64,000 nt of DNA from Cichorium intybus (Eukaryota > Streptophyta > Magnoliopsida > Asterales > Asteraceae): the NCBI GenBank assembly GCA_023525715.1, contig CM042016.1:61789882-61853881 (forward strand), read 5' to 3'. Below are positions 12,186-23,402 of this stretch, in pieces. The stretch's first letter is position 1; every line of letters begins with the position of its first letter. Under the pieces are notes generated by a model. The model was given only the letters and a program-made list of their open reading frames with translations. It did no database searches and was not told the origin of the DNA. Made by a program: the position numbers and the translations under genes.

Positions 12186-14656
12186 GAGGAATATCATCAG
12201 ACCTTGGTATGTTGATGGTGGCTATTCTAGGCACATGACATGAGACATATCCCAATTGCATGACATTCAAAACATTAACGGAGGGTATGTGTCCTTTGCG
12301 GGAGGAGAGAAAGGGAAGATCACATAGATGGGGACCGTCACAAATAGAGTGTTGAATTTTGAAAACGTCAATTTCGTTCCAGAACTGAAACACAGTCTGC
12401 TGAGCGTTTCTTAGATTTGCAACAAAGGCCTTTCAACTCACTTCACTAAGAAAGAATGTCTGATTCTGTAGCCTGGTGTTGTCATACTAGAAGAGTGGAT
12501 TCTAGTGAGATCTGAATGCAGAAGCAACGCCTACATTATCGATATGAATCATAATTCTCCCGAGAATGTTACCTGCTTGTTCTCGAAAGTCTCTGAACAG
12601 AACGCCATGCTCTGGTATCGTCGTCTCGGTTATGCAAATGGAAAGAATCTGAATCGTCTTGCCAAGAACGATCTCGTTCGGGGGCTGCCAATTAAAGACT
12701 TTATCACCTTCGAGAAGTGTGTAGCCTGTGTACATGGAAAGCATCATCGGAAGCCGCACAAGCCCAAACTGATCAATTCGATTGACTCGCTCCTTCAATT
12801 ACTTCACATGGATCTCTTCGGCCCTGTCAACATTCTGAGTATCAACAAAAGCTCTTATTTTCTGGTTATTATTGATGATTACTCATGTTACACATGGGTT
12901 TTCTTTCTGAAGAACAAGAGTGAGACTGCAAAATTGGTCAAGAGATTTATCACTCTAATTGAAAATGAGACTAATTAGAGGGTGAAGGAAATCAGATGCG
13001 ACAATGGGACCGAGTTCAAGAACGCCATGCTAGATCAATTCGGTGCAGAAAAGAGAGTGCAGGGTCAATACAGTGCTGCTCGTACACCACAACAAAACGG
13101 TGTAGTTGAAGACCGAAATCGAACACTAATTAATGCTGCTTGTACCATGCTTTGTGACTCTAAACTGCCGGTGTTCTTCTGGGCTGAAGCAATTAATATA
13201 GCTTGTTATGTTCAGAATCGGATTCTAATCAACAAGTGTCACATGAAGACTCCATATGAAATCCTCTACGGCCACAAACCGACAGGTGCACATTTCCGCA
13301 CCTTTGGATGTCCATGCACCCTCCTTCATCTAGACATCTATTAAACTGAAGGACTCGATTAAACTGAAGTGTATGCTCCCGTGGCTCGGTAGGTGGCTAT
13401 TCGTATCTTCCTGGCATATGCTTCGTATATGGGATTTACTGTGTATCCGATGGATGTCAAGACAACTTCCCTGTACGGCGAAGTCAAAGAGGAAATTTAT
13501 GTTGATCAACATCCGGGTTTTGTCGACTCAAACTTTCCCAACCATGTCTAGAAGCTGGATAAGGCACTTTACGGTCTTCATCAGGCTCCTCGATCTTGGT
13601 GTGCTACACTGACCGAACATCTTATCTAGCACGGGTATACCAGAGGGACGATTGACCAGACATTGTTCATTAAATGCGAGAAGTCAGATCTAATTGTCGT
13701 CTAGATTTATGTGGACGATATTATTTTTGGAACTACAAGCGAGGCTCTGTGCAAAGACTTTGAGCAAGTGATGAAGAAGAGATTTGAGATGAGTTCTCTG
13801 GGGGAGATGACGATGTTCTTTGGGTTGCAAGTTCGTCAAAGTTCAACGGGTATATTGCTGCATCAAGGGAAGTATGTGGATGACATTGTGGAGAAGTTTG
13901 GATTCAAAGATGCAAAATTTGATACTACTCCGATGGCTGAGCGACCTCTGCTAACATCACATTCAGATGGACAATCTGTCGATCAAACCATGTATCGATC
14001 AATGATTGGTTCTCTGATGTATTTGACGACTAGCAGACCGGATATCATCTTCGCAGTCTGCCAATGTGCACGTCATCAGGCTAATCCTAAACTTTCTCAC
14101 TTAATTGCTGTTAAACGGATCTTACGATATCTTAAAGGGAGATCGAAATTGGGCCTCTAGTATCCTAAGAACCGTGAATTTGATTTATATGCTTTTTTTG
14201 ACAGCAATTATGGAGGATGTGATATTGACAGGAAATCCACTAATGTCGGATGTCAATTTTTGGGAGATAGACTGATCTCATGGCAGTGTAAGAAACAGCA
14301 GACTATGTCAACTTCCACTGCTGAAGCTGAATACGTGGCTGCATCAGCTTGTTGTTCTTAAGTCATTTAGATGCAACATCAACTGCTCGATTATGGTTTG
14401 AACTTTCTTGACACTCCCATATTTTGTGATAATGATGCATCTATCCTAATTGTTGAAAAGCATGTCTAACATTCAAAAACCAAGCACATTGACATCAAAG
14501 TTCATTTTATACGAGATTGTTACGAGTGAAAACTTATTCATTTGGATCAGATCCACACAGATAACAATGTGGCGGATTTGTTTAAAAAACCTTTTGTAGA
14601 AGCTCGGTTTGACATGCTTGTTGGTTTTCTCAAAATGATTCGTTTCGATGACTAAC
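12186..14656 (+). pseudogene. pol: Copia B pol: protease, integrase, RT, RNase H (degenerate)
   Basis: Domains in order: protease start (VDGGYSRHMT, from a DSG-type site) near 12210, GAG-pre-integrase and HHCC region (12600-12760) with both His codons read as Tyr, and integrase core with D (HMDLFGP), D (RCDNGTEF) and E (QQNGVVEDRN) at 12800-13130. A deletion follows near 13340 and removes the integrase tail and RT fingers. RT resumes at EVYAPVAR and includes YVDD at 13709-13720 (13350-14160). RNase H has ADADY-like and STAEAEYVAA motifs (14160-14656). In-frame stops lie at about 12976, 13550, 13626, 13702, 14158, 14360 and 14466. Most look like former CAG or TGG codons. Confidence 0.88.
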
Positions 14657-14742
14657 AAATCAGTTCCTGTAAATTTTGTACAATTTATTTCTCTAGTTAA
14701 ATTTGTTCATGTATTATTTTCACTAATTCTCTTTTATGCAAA

Positions 14743-14760
14743 AATTTAGGGGGAGAATTA
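14743..14760 (+). promoter_or_regulatory. Internal polypurine-tract-like site after pol of copia B
   Basis: TTTAGGGGGAGAA lies about 90 bp after the RNase H stop. It resembles the true tract of C (29679-29690), but no LTR follows. The next 340 bp are A-rich and non-coding. Confidence 0.5.
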
Positions 14761-15100
14761 AAAACAACAAAAAATTACAAAATTCCAAAATTCAAAAATC
14801 CAAAAATATATTTTACTTTTATGTCTTTCCTTTTCAAAATTAAAAATCCAAAAATATTTTCTTAATTACACAATTTGCACGATCGTCAATGTTCCTGATC
14901 CATACCAATCAGGAATACAGATCCTAATCTCATGTCAAAGATGTGTTTGACTATCACCGTGATTCACTAAGACATTCTCTTACCCTAATCAGTCGACTAC
15001 GTACTAAGCTATATCACTCACTGCTGAGACAAAAACAACTTGTGCTGATCATCCGGCATCTCAATCACTGGAGTGAGAAAAGTTGTGAAGATCCATGGGC

Positions 15101-17447
15101 AGGAAGCAACGTCTAGACTCAAGAACTACGAAGTCCTGGTGACCAAAACAGGAAATGGAGTTAGCATCATCGAACATGTAAGAGACATGCTTAACTCAAA
15201 CAACATTTATTCTCCAAAATTAGAACCTTTCTTGGAAAAGATAACTAACACTTTGTGCAGATGCCTTAGCATTCTATCGACGGGTTTTGGAGGAAAGAGA
15301 CGATGGTTATGATGAAGTTGTCAAGATAAAAAGCAGACTAGAGGATAGGAAGTTAAGATGTGATAAATTAGAGGCTGATTTGAAACTAGAACAATCATCT
15401 AGGATTATCAAAGAAAAATAAAATCAACTTTTGGTGTCACAACAGGATCTTGCCCGAGGTGACAACGTAAGGTTAAATGAATAATTGACGGGTTGTATAA
15501 AGCAACCGAAGTTTTTAAGTGTCCAAAAATTCTAACACTTCTGAAAACACTTTTAATTGGGGCTGGGCTCGGACATTGACAAACAAAAATTATCCTGTTG
15601 ATTCAAAGCAAAGTCCTTTCTTTAGATATCCTTTAGATGTAATAATTGATTAAGACAAAAAAAACTCAGACCTGGCAAATTTCTTGATAGAAACACTCTC
15701 CAGTGAATCAGAGTTTGCTCTCTCGGTTCCCTCAGGAGGTGTCAAAATTCCATTTTCATATTTTTCAAACACCAATGGTCAAACTACCGAAAGCATTCAA
15801 TTGTCAATATCATGAGTCCGTTTCTTGCCAAGACATCTGACCTCAGTCCCAAATGAAAATATTCCATCAACTTCATGTCATCAAGGTTCTTCCAATTTAT
15901 TTTCAAAATTAAAAGGCAACTGCGTTGCTGACGAATTTGACCCGTGTCATCATGACGTGGAGGACAACTCCTCCCAAAATTACAAAAATAAAAAGAGAGT
16001 TGATAAGGAAATTGAAAAGCAACAACGTCTAAAAACTCAGATTCTCAAAGATATTGATTCTAAAAAGATAATCATCACATCTCCAACGTTTGATAAAGTA
16101 CCAAATGTAACTTCTGTGTCTGAATCTTCTGATTCAAAGGTACCCAAGTCATATGTTGATACTTTAAAACAGAACATTCCAAAAGCTGATTTTCAGAAGA
16201 CATGTGTTTTTAACCGAACCTTTGATAATAAAAAATGTAATCACATGTCAACCCAAAGAATAAAGAAAAATTTCAAATGATTCCTCATCTGATTCCACTT
16301 CCCCTAGAGATAATTTTCAAATGGGGAAAGGAAATATCTAACCAGAAATGGGAAAAAGACAATTTTAAATCGAAAATATGTTCGGTCTCCCATATCTTAT
16401 GCAAGAGAAGAAAAGAAAAATTGCTTTTATGCCGAAGTTAGAATCACAAATTTCACAAAACGTTTGACAACTCTATCATATTAACCATCTCTAACTCAAC
16501 AATTCACAAAAAGGTTACATCTGCACAAAGTAGAAATTCTCACCATCTTTCACACCTAAGCACACACAAAGCACCAGGGATGAACTGTTGTGCTATTGTC
16601 AAGTCCAATACATGATGGAGGGTCGTCGAAATTTTAAAAGCGCCATGAGAAACAGTTATGTTCATTATCATCAAACCACACATTGTCTTGACATTCCAAA
16701 GAAAGTTCATGTTCAGAAGACAACAAAGACTATCGTTCCAACTTCGTTGAATAAAGGGTCTGCAAGTAGAAATTCAATTTCGCCAAAAGCAAAACCCACA
16801 TCCGAACAAGTTTTTTCAAAAAGATGTCAAAACTCTAGTTTCACCAAAAACCAAACCAAGAACCGAGCAAAATGTCTCACGAAATGTTTCACAAAATATC
16901 TCGAAAAATGTTTTCAAAACTTCTGTTTCACCAAAAGAAAAAGCCATTTCTGAACAAAAAGTTTTACTAAAAGGAAAAGCTCCAATTTTTCAATATCAAA
17001 AGCGAAGTGCAAATTGGTGATTCAATGAAAAATCTTTAGCTTTTATTCCTAAAGTTCAAACTCAAAATCAACAAAAATCTCATTTTCAAACACTACCACC
17101 GGTTACCAAAATTTTACAAAGATCACAAAACTCAACTTGTTGCAACTGCTGTAGACGTATTTCAAAATCATACACAACTGCACCTTCTTCAAATTTTAAA
17201 GCAAGAAATTCTTTCAAACCTTCACAATTAGGTGAAAAAGTTCCAAAAATTGTTTCAAATAAATTTGTTCAAAAAATGGATAAAAGTTTCAAACTATGAG
17301 TCTCCAACACAGAACCCAATGATTCACAACACAGAAGTTGAAACTTCTGATGATATCAAACCTATAAAGAAAACTCAAAAATCATTTTCGAAATCCAAAA
17401 AATCAATTGGCCCCAATCAAGTGTGGGTGCCAAAACTAACCCTCTAA
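15101..17447 (+). pseudogene. gag: Copia E gag remnant
   Basis: The capsid N-terminus is missing. What remains is a charged, probably coiled-coil stretch at about 15300-15480 (RLEDRKLRCDKLEADLKL), then a low-complexity Ser/Lys/Asp segment (15560-16280). A set of imperfect VSPK-x-K-x-SEQ-type repeats follows at about 16770-16990, and a broken zinc-knuckle remnant (CX2C followed by RRI) near 17128. The end, IGPNQVWVPK near 17404-17437, is the usual gag-pol border motif of this family. Many stops and frameshifts interrupt it. Segment 15101-15310 is assigned to E only by continuity and could belong to B. Confidence 0.65.
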
Positions 17448-20400
17448 ATTGTAGGCTTTGTGCGAAGAGGAACATGACGATGAATGGCTCATTGATAGTG
17501 CATGTTGATGCACATGACAAGAATACTCGAATTCCTGTGTGATTATCGCCTAACAAGCAATGGTGGATTTTTTTACTTTCAGAAATGATGAGAATGGAAT
17601 CATCAAGGGTTACAGAGTTCTCACCAACAGAAATTTCACCATACAGAAGCTCGCCTACATTATTGGTATGAAACACAATCTCATAAGTGTTGGGTAACAT
17701 GTCTGTTTTGGCCTTCATGTAGAATTTGATGAGGACTTCACTTATATCATGACAAAGACAAAGATCGGTGTCTGGTTAAGTATCTTAGAAGATACATAAT
17801 TTTTCCCCTAGACATCTCTCTCTTCTTGGGGAAACCAAGGTTATGTCTGCTCTCCAAAGCACGTTATGAAGTTAGTTGGTTATGTCATAGCAAGTTGGCG
17901 CATCGCAACTTTCGATACATGAATCAGCTTGTAACTAGAGAAATGGTTGGTGTCATGCCACTTTTGAAGTTTGATAATAAAAATTTGAGAGGCTTGTGAA
18001 TTTAGTAAACAGAAGAAGAAGCCTCACAAATCTATCTCAGACTCCAGCATTGCCAATCCTTTGGAACTTCTCCACATTGATCTATATGGACCATCCGTGG
18101 TAGCAAGTATGAAGCATAAATGATATATCTTTGTGATAGTGGATGATTTCTCTCGCTTCACTTGGATATTTATCTTATGGTTAAAATCAGAAATGCTCTT
18201 AGTGCTCAAGAATTTTATCACCTCGGTAGAATTGAAGATTTGACTACCCGTGAGAAGAATTAGAAGTGATAACGGTACAGAGTTCAACAATCATTAGCTA
18301 GAAGAATCCCTAATCTCAAAAGGAATTGAGCACAATTTTTTAACTCCTTACACACCACAGCAAAATGGTGTTGTTGAAAGGAGAAATAGAACTCTAGCTG
18401 AATCAGGAAAATCCATGCCGAATTTTGCCAATTTACCTCTTTACTTCTGGGCAGAAGCAGTGGTGACGGCTTGTTTTGTCCAAAATCGATCAATTGTTTG
18501 TGGCTGTCGCTATTTTGTCAAAAATAATAGAGACCATCTTAGGAAATTTGTGCCAAAGTGTGATGATGCTATCTTCATGGGTTATTCATCAAATTATGTT
18601 GCATACAGACTACTGAACTCGAGTACGAGAGTTATTGAAGAAAGTTTCGATGTTGATTTTGATGATCAATATCTTTGGAGGAAGAAATCTCAAGGTCTTC
18701 TTTACATTATGGAGAACAATATTGCGTTAGTTCACACTCCCGTATTTACCCATGTCAAACTAATTTGCTCACCAGAAGTGATTCAGTAATTGACAGAAGC
18801 CTGTGCTCCATCTCCATCCACATCCTCTGATGATTAGCAAGTTCAAACTGAACCGTCTATTCAGTTTATAGGAGTAAGAGATTCTGGTTTTCATGTGTGG
18901 ATTTAATTAACGATCGTTTGATTCAAAATATGCAGAATAAGAATAAGATGAACAAGATCAAATGGTAAAACTGATGCCGAATGATTTGTATTCAACACTC
19001 TAGAACAATTCAAAGAGAACTATTCATTGAGAGTGTGCCGCCAACGTAGGTTACAAAATATGAATCACAACAAATGTTAACCCTAGCAAGCGTACGTGCA
19101 TGCATTATATGGTTTAAACTAATTACGGAATGGACAGGCCCATCCGATATACAAAAGGCTAAATTAAAGGCGTAATTGACACAACAATAAATGCTTAACA
19201 TCGTGCTATCTTTGAGGGTGAACATTTGATCCCATCCTAAGTCCAGGGGGAGATGTCGCTCCCAACACATGTTTAAGGGGAGTTCCTGCTCCCAACTCAT
19301 GTTGATGGAATACCTCCAGCTGAGCCTAGCAACCGTCACTCACTCGAGGGGGACCACCAACACCCAGAAACTAGATCTTTGAAGAAATGGAATGATGAAA
19401 GTCAAAGAGTTAATTCCACAACAGATGGTTCATCCGATCTTCCAATTTTTACATTAGCTGCTGATGAAGAGAATTCTGCCAACTGCTCTCACATCAAAGA
19501 TGTTACTCCTGATGAACCTGAATTTATTCGTGATATTGTTTAGCCAGAAGTAGCTGAAACTCAAGTTCCTAGACTCCATAAGTGGGACTAGGAGTCATCT
19601 ACCAAACCAGATCATTGTAATCCTTCCACAAGCGTTCAGACCCATTCAAAGAAATCCATTTAAGATGATTGTCATCATGCAACTTATATCAGCAAATTTG
19701 AATTTAAATCAATTGTTGATGCATTGGATGATGATGGCTGGATAAAAGCGAAGTAAGAAGAACAGGAAGAGTTCAAAAGAAACAAAGTATGGGATCTTGT
19801 GCCTACTCCGGACAATCAAACCATTGTGGGCATAAGATGGGTCTTTCACAACAAGCTGGATAATATGGGAACAGTAGTAAAGGATAAATCCTGACTTGTC
19901 ACCAAATGTTATGGGTAAATAGAGGGAATTTACAATGACAAGACATATGCACCAGTAGCACACCTTGAAGCAATCAAAATTTTCTTGGTGTATGACGCTC
20001 ATAAAATATCATCATTCATCAAATGGATGTCAAAAATGCATTTCTTTAAGGAGACCTCAATGAAGTTGTATATCTTCAACAACCTCCTGACTTTGAGGAT
20101 TTGTCTCATCCTAATCATGTTTATCCTCTCAAGAAGGCTGTCTATGGCCTCAAGTAGTCTCCAAGAGTTTGGTATGAGAGTCTGTTGACTTTCTTAGTCA
20201 ATTCAGGATACCGAAGAGGAACAGTCGATCCTATATTCTTTGTGAGATCTCATCACAAACATAACATGATTGTTAAAGTCTACGTAGATGATATCATTTT
20301 TGGATACACCTATCAGAATATGGGTGATGAGTTTGCTAAGCTGATGACTGAAAAATTCCATATGAGGCTGATTAGGGAAACAACTTCATCCTAGGCCTTC

Positions 20401-21240
20401 AGATCAAGCAAAATAGTCGAGGAATCTTCATTCATCAAGAGAAGTATTCAAACGAGCTTCAAAAGAAAGTTTCTCTTGAGAATTCCTCAACCTCAAAAGT
20501 TCCAATGTCAACCAATCATAAAATCTCAGCTGATCGAGATGGTGAATCGGTGGACCATCAAAATCTACAGAGGAATGATAGCTCTATTTTTTTATCTAAC
20601 AGCCAGTAGACCCAACATCATGTTTGCAACATGTGTATGTGCAAGATATCAAGCAGCTCCAAAGTTATCACATCTTATAGCTGTTAAGCAAATTTTCAAA
20701 TATCATAAAGGCACAAAGGCAATGGTCTATGTTATCCCACATGTGATGATTTTAATCTTCAAGCTTTCACTGACGCTGGTCATGCCGGATGTCGTCTAGA
20801 TCGTAAAAGCACATGTGATGGATGTCAGTTCTTGGGAGGACGGTTTGTTAGTTGGTATCCCAAGAAGCAGAACTGTGTTGTTCTTTCCTCGGTAGATGCT
20901 GAATATGCTACAACATCCAATTGTTGTTCTCAAGTTCTATGGATGTAAACTCAACTGCTGGATTATGAGTACAGATTTCTTCAAGTGCCTATATATTGTG
21001 ACTTAAAAAGTGCAATCACAATATCTCACAATCCAATCCAGTCCTCGATGACCAAGCACATCAATCTTCGTTACCACTTTATAAAAGATCAAATCATGCA
21101 AGGTAACACTGAACTTTACTTCATCCCAACCAAAGAACAAGTGGCAGCTATTTTCACTAAGGCTTTGGACAAAAAAAATTCCACACATTTCTTGAAATGC
21201 TGGGTATGGTAAATCCCGATACAGGATTCTTTAGGACCTA
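17448..21240 (+). pseudogene. pol: Copia E pol: protease, integrase, RT, RNase H (degenerate)
   Basis: Recognisable blocks: EWLIDSAC..HMT protease site (about 17480-17520, frameshifted), GAG-pre-integrase (SKLAHRNFRYMNQLV, 17880-17960), and integrase with D (HIDLYGP, 18075), D (RSDNGTEF, 18260) and E (QQNGVVERRNRT, 18360-18395). A linker is split by a solo LTR at 18896-19200. RT follows from DALDDDGW (19715), with YVDDIIFG at 20281-20304 and ASRPNIMFAT (20600), and RNase H ends with PTKEQVAAIFTKALD (21130-21170). Stops and frameshifts occur throughout, so no enzyme can be made. The motif set matches SIRE/Maximus-like copia elements. Confidence 0.88.
18896..19200 (-). mobile_element. Short solo LTR (305 bp) inside pol of element E
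   Basis: Starts TGTGGATTTAATTAACG and ends ATGCTTAACA, flanked by TCATG (18891-18895) and TCGTG (19201-19205), a 5-bp duplication with one mismatch. Removing it restores the E frame as DSGFHAIFEGEH across the junction. It has no coding capacity. The orientation is judged minus because that strand starts TGTTAAGC and its far half looks like an R-U5 leader. It could instead be a small MITE, but TG...CA plus a 5-bp TSD favours an LTR. Confidence 0.7.
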
Positions 21241-21339
21241 ATCTCCTTGGAATTTTTGTCTGTAATTTATCATGTACAAATATTTTGTCCATTACTCAAT
21301 TTATATTCAGTCCAACTTCTGCTACTCTTTTTTGATGGA

Positions 21340-21740
21340 GATTCGGCCCAAGTCCTTGGTATTGTTTATTGGTTGGCTTATTCCTAAGAAGGAATTCATG
21401 TTGAAAGCTCAAGTTCGGTGGGGCAAAACAAATCCTACCCGACACCAACTTCGGTGTTCTCTTAATATCGGTGGGCCAATCCTATTCGTTTCAAGCTACA
21501 GCTCGGTGCATATCAAATACAAATTTGGTGCAAGAGGTAGCCTCGTTTCATTATTGAGCCTTAGTGCTCAACTCAGTCAAGCTCGGTGACCTTGACAGCC
21601 TCGTTACACCTTTGACCTGTGGCACTCTATCGTAGTTTCGATGCACTTTTGAAGCTCGACCCATGAGTTTTAGGCTCGGTGCTTTTTCTAGTCTCAGTGT
21701 AGTGTAGTTCTGAACCTAATTATTCAAATTAAAACTCGGT
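21340..21740 (+). repeat. CTCGGTG motif array upstream of extra ORF of E
   Basis: About ten copies of a (C/T)TCGGTG(C/G/T)-type motif lie in 400 bp after the RNase H stop. They include AGTTCGGTGG near 21414, ACTTCGGTGT near 21448, AGCTCGGTGC near 21501, AGCTCGGTGA near 21581, GGCTCGGTGC near 21673 and AACTCGGTGA near 21734. The same motif recurs at 30840-31400. Confidence 0.65.
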
Positions 21741-21769
21741 GACAAGCAACATCTTTATGAGTCTGTCAT

Positions 21770-22280
21770 TTCCAAACAATCACATCAACTGCTCATCCTA
21801 CGTTTCTCAAATATAACCAACTCATACCCCCACTCTTCATATTCTACACAAGATATCTGCCACGGTTTTTCTCTCACAAAACCGTCAAAATCTCCACTTT
21901 CTTCCATTATCTTCTTTCCAAACTTCATGATCGAGGTTTTGTTCTTCACCATAAATCGAGTGATCTTTAAGTATTTGCGATGGATCCGAGCAGCATTCAT
22001 CTTCTTATCTGTCAGGTCACGTTCACCATTATTGCGCTAGTTCTATTCGATGCCTTCTCCATCAACACTACTATACATCCACAACTGCTAGGGTTTCGTT
22101 TCTCGTTTCCAAGAAATCAATCAAGAAATTTCTTGGAGTGTTCCTCTCATCCTCGTCAATCTCGGTAACAATTTCATACAGTCGAAAAACCCTAACTATG
22201 TGTTCGAATTTTATTTGTGTTCTTGATTACTTTGGGTGACTATTGTGCTATTTTGCTTGAGTGTTTATTTTCATTGTGTT
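21770..22280 (+). promoter_or_regulatory. Leader or candidate internal promoter of the E extra ORF
   Basis: Non-coding and pyrimidine-rich, with CT-rich patches near 21855-21925, a GGGTTTCGTTTCTCG stretch near 22091 and a CTCGGTAACA near 22161 that could be a splice donor, just before the ATG at 22281. The composition resembles a plant 5' untranslated region. A comparable stretch precedes the extra ORF of C. No clear TATA box is seen, and expression is untested. Confidence 0.4.
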
Positions 22281-22538
22281 ATGGCTGAGTCAAAAAAAAG
22301 CATCTCAGGATCCGGCATGGGTGGTCCGACCACGGTTATTGCTTCATGCAATTTACCGGCCACCAATGACGCTTTGAAATACAAAGAAGAACTGCGAGTA
22401 GTCATTCATGTACTAGATAAACAACCGCTTTCATCAACCTTGTTTAGTTCTCCACTATCAATACCAATACCTTCCCTTGAATCTGCCATTGAGTCGGCTA
22501 TTAAGCATGACAACAGTCTCATTATTAGACTAGCACAT
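22281..22538 (+). pseudogene. Extra ORF (aORF) of copia E, N-terminal segment
   Basis: It opens with MAESKKSISGSGMGGPTTVI and runs in one frame for 86 codons until element C is inserted at 22539. The frame resumes after C at 30056. I recognise this type of protein as the additional ORF found after pol in some dicot SIRE-like copia elements. Its function is unknown. An envelope-like role has been suggested for SIRE elements, but no signal peptide or membrane segment is visible here. The start codon choice is supported by the non-coding leader immediately upstream. Confidence 0.6.
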
Positions 22539-22851
22539 TGTTGGGTCCTATTTTGGTGGTTTATGCTTTCTCTAATTGGTCTGTAGGTGTTTTGGGCTTG
22601 TTAGACTACTTGTGGGTTTAGGCTTAATGTGTAATGGGCTTATTTTGTCTAGTTAGTATAAATAGCCTTCTAGTAGGCGTGTTTAGGGTTGGTTGGTCGA
22701 AATCCACAAGGGGTATCGAGTTGTGTGTGTGTTTGATCATTGTACTGGTTGTTATTCATTCAATACAATTCTAGTGCATTTGATCTTTGAATTAATCTGA
22801 TTTTCATCTTATTCCCATATCAAGATTTTGGTGTTGAAGACGGGACTAACA
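22539..22851 (+). repeat. 5' LTR of element C (313 bp)
   Basis: TGTTGGGTCCTATTTTGG start, GACTAACA end, TATA box at 22658-22666. It differs from the 3' LTR by roughly a dozen substitutions over the first 265 bp and lacks about 50 bp near its 3' end that the other copy keeps. Confidence 0.93.
22658..22666 (+). promoter_or_regulatory. TATA box in 5' LTR of element C
   Basis: TATAAATAG. The same box occurs at 29809-29817 in the 3' LTR. Confidence 0.7.
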
Positions 22852-22853
22852 AT

Positions 22854-22865
22854 TGGTATCAGAGC
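22854..22865 (+). promoter_or_regulatory. Primer-binding site of element C
   Basis: TGGTATCAGAGC, complementary to initiator tRNA-Met, two bases after the LTR end. Confidence 0.92.
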
Positions 22866-23110
22866 TTGAAAACAATTTTATTGTTTTGGTATCAATGGAT
22901 TTTTCAAGGAAAATATCAAGATTTTGGAGTTTTTGCCTTGGTGTTAGTGTTTGATTGTTCATGGAGTTCTTCTTCATCTTCATCGTGTTCATCGGCATTT
23001 TGGTTTGGAAACAAATCCTTCAAACTTGGAAATCACGAAAATTAAGCCATTTACCACATTTTTGGTCGATTTCAGTGGTTTAAAAGGGGGATTTCGACGG
23101 CAAGAGGAGC

Positions 23111-23335
23111 TTTTCGGTCGAAATTTAGGTCAAAACTTGGTTATCGGTCATCATTCAGTCAATAGTGAGGTTTTCGGTCAAACCTTGGTCAATAGGAGAA
23201 GATTTCGGTTAATATCAACTGAAAAGCTGTGGTTTTCGGTTATTACAAAGTCAAATCATAGGATTTCGGTCAACATTGGTCAACATTGGTCAAACTTCAA
23301 GGATTTCGGTCAATACTCAGGTTTTCGGCCAAAAG
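23111..23335 (+). repeat. 30-bp-period TTTCGGTCA array in leader of element C
   Basis: CGG cores lie at 23115, 23145, 23175, 23206, 23237, 23267, 23307 and 23326. Five consecutive intervals are 30-31 bp. Between the cores the sequence varies, although a local duplication (CAACATTGGT) is present at 23271-23290. It lies between the primer site and the gag start. Confidence 0.8.
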
Positions 23336-23402
23336 TTGGAATTTTGACCGATTTCGTTAATGTTTAAACATTTTGATTTGTTTCAATCTAAAACACTTAA
23401 AA

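Larger units (their letters stand above)
8453..15100 (+). mobile_element. Copia element B (5' LTR to post-pol region, 3'-truncated)
   Basis: Components in order: 5' LTR (8453-8884), tRNA-Met-type primer site (8887-8898), a leader with a TCGGT-motif array, gag (9405-12139), pol (12186-14656), and a purine tract (14743-14760) followed by non-coding sequence to about 15100. It is inserted in the RT gene of A. No 3' LTR matching the 5' LTR was found in the window, and at about 15100 the sequence passes into the gag of a different element (E). The right boundary is therefore approximate and probably a deletion or recombination junction. RT and RNase H motifs resemble SIRE/Maximus-like copia elements, and the gag resembles that of element C. 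Confidence 0.8.

Noticed and set aside
23111..23335. CRISPR-like array, because of the 30-bp period
   Set aside because: The conserved part is only about 7-9 bp, spacers are not uniform, and it lies in the leader of a plant retrotransposon.
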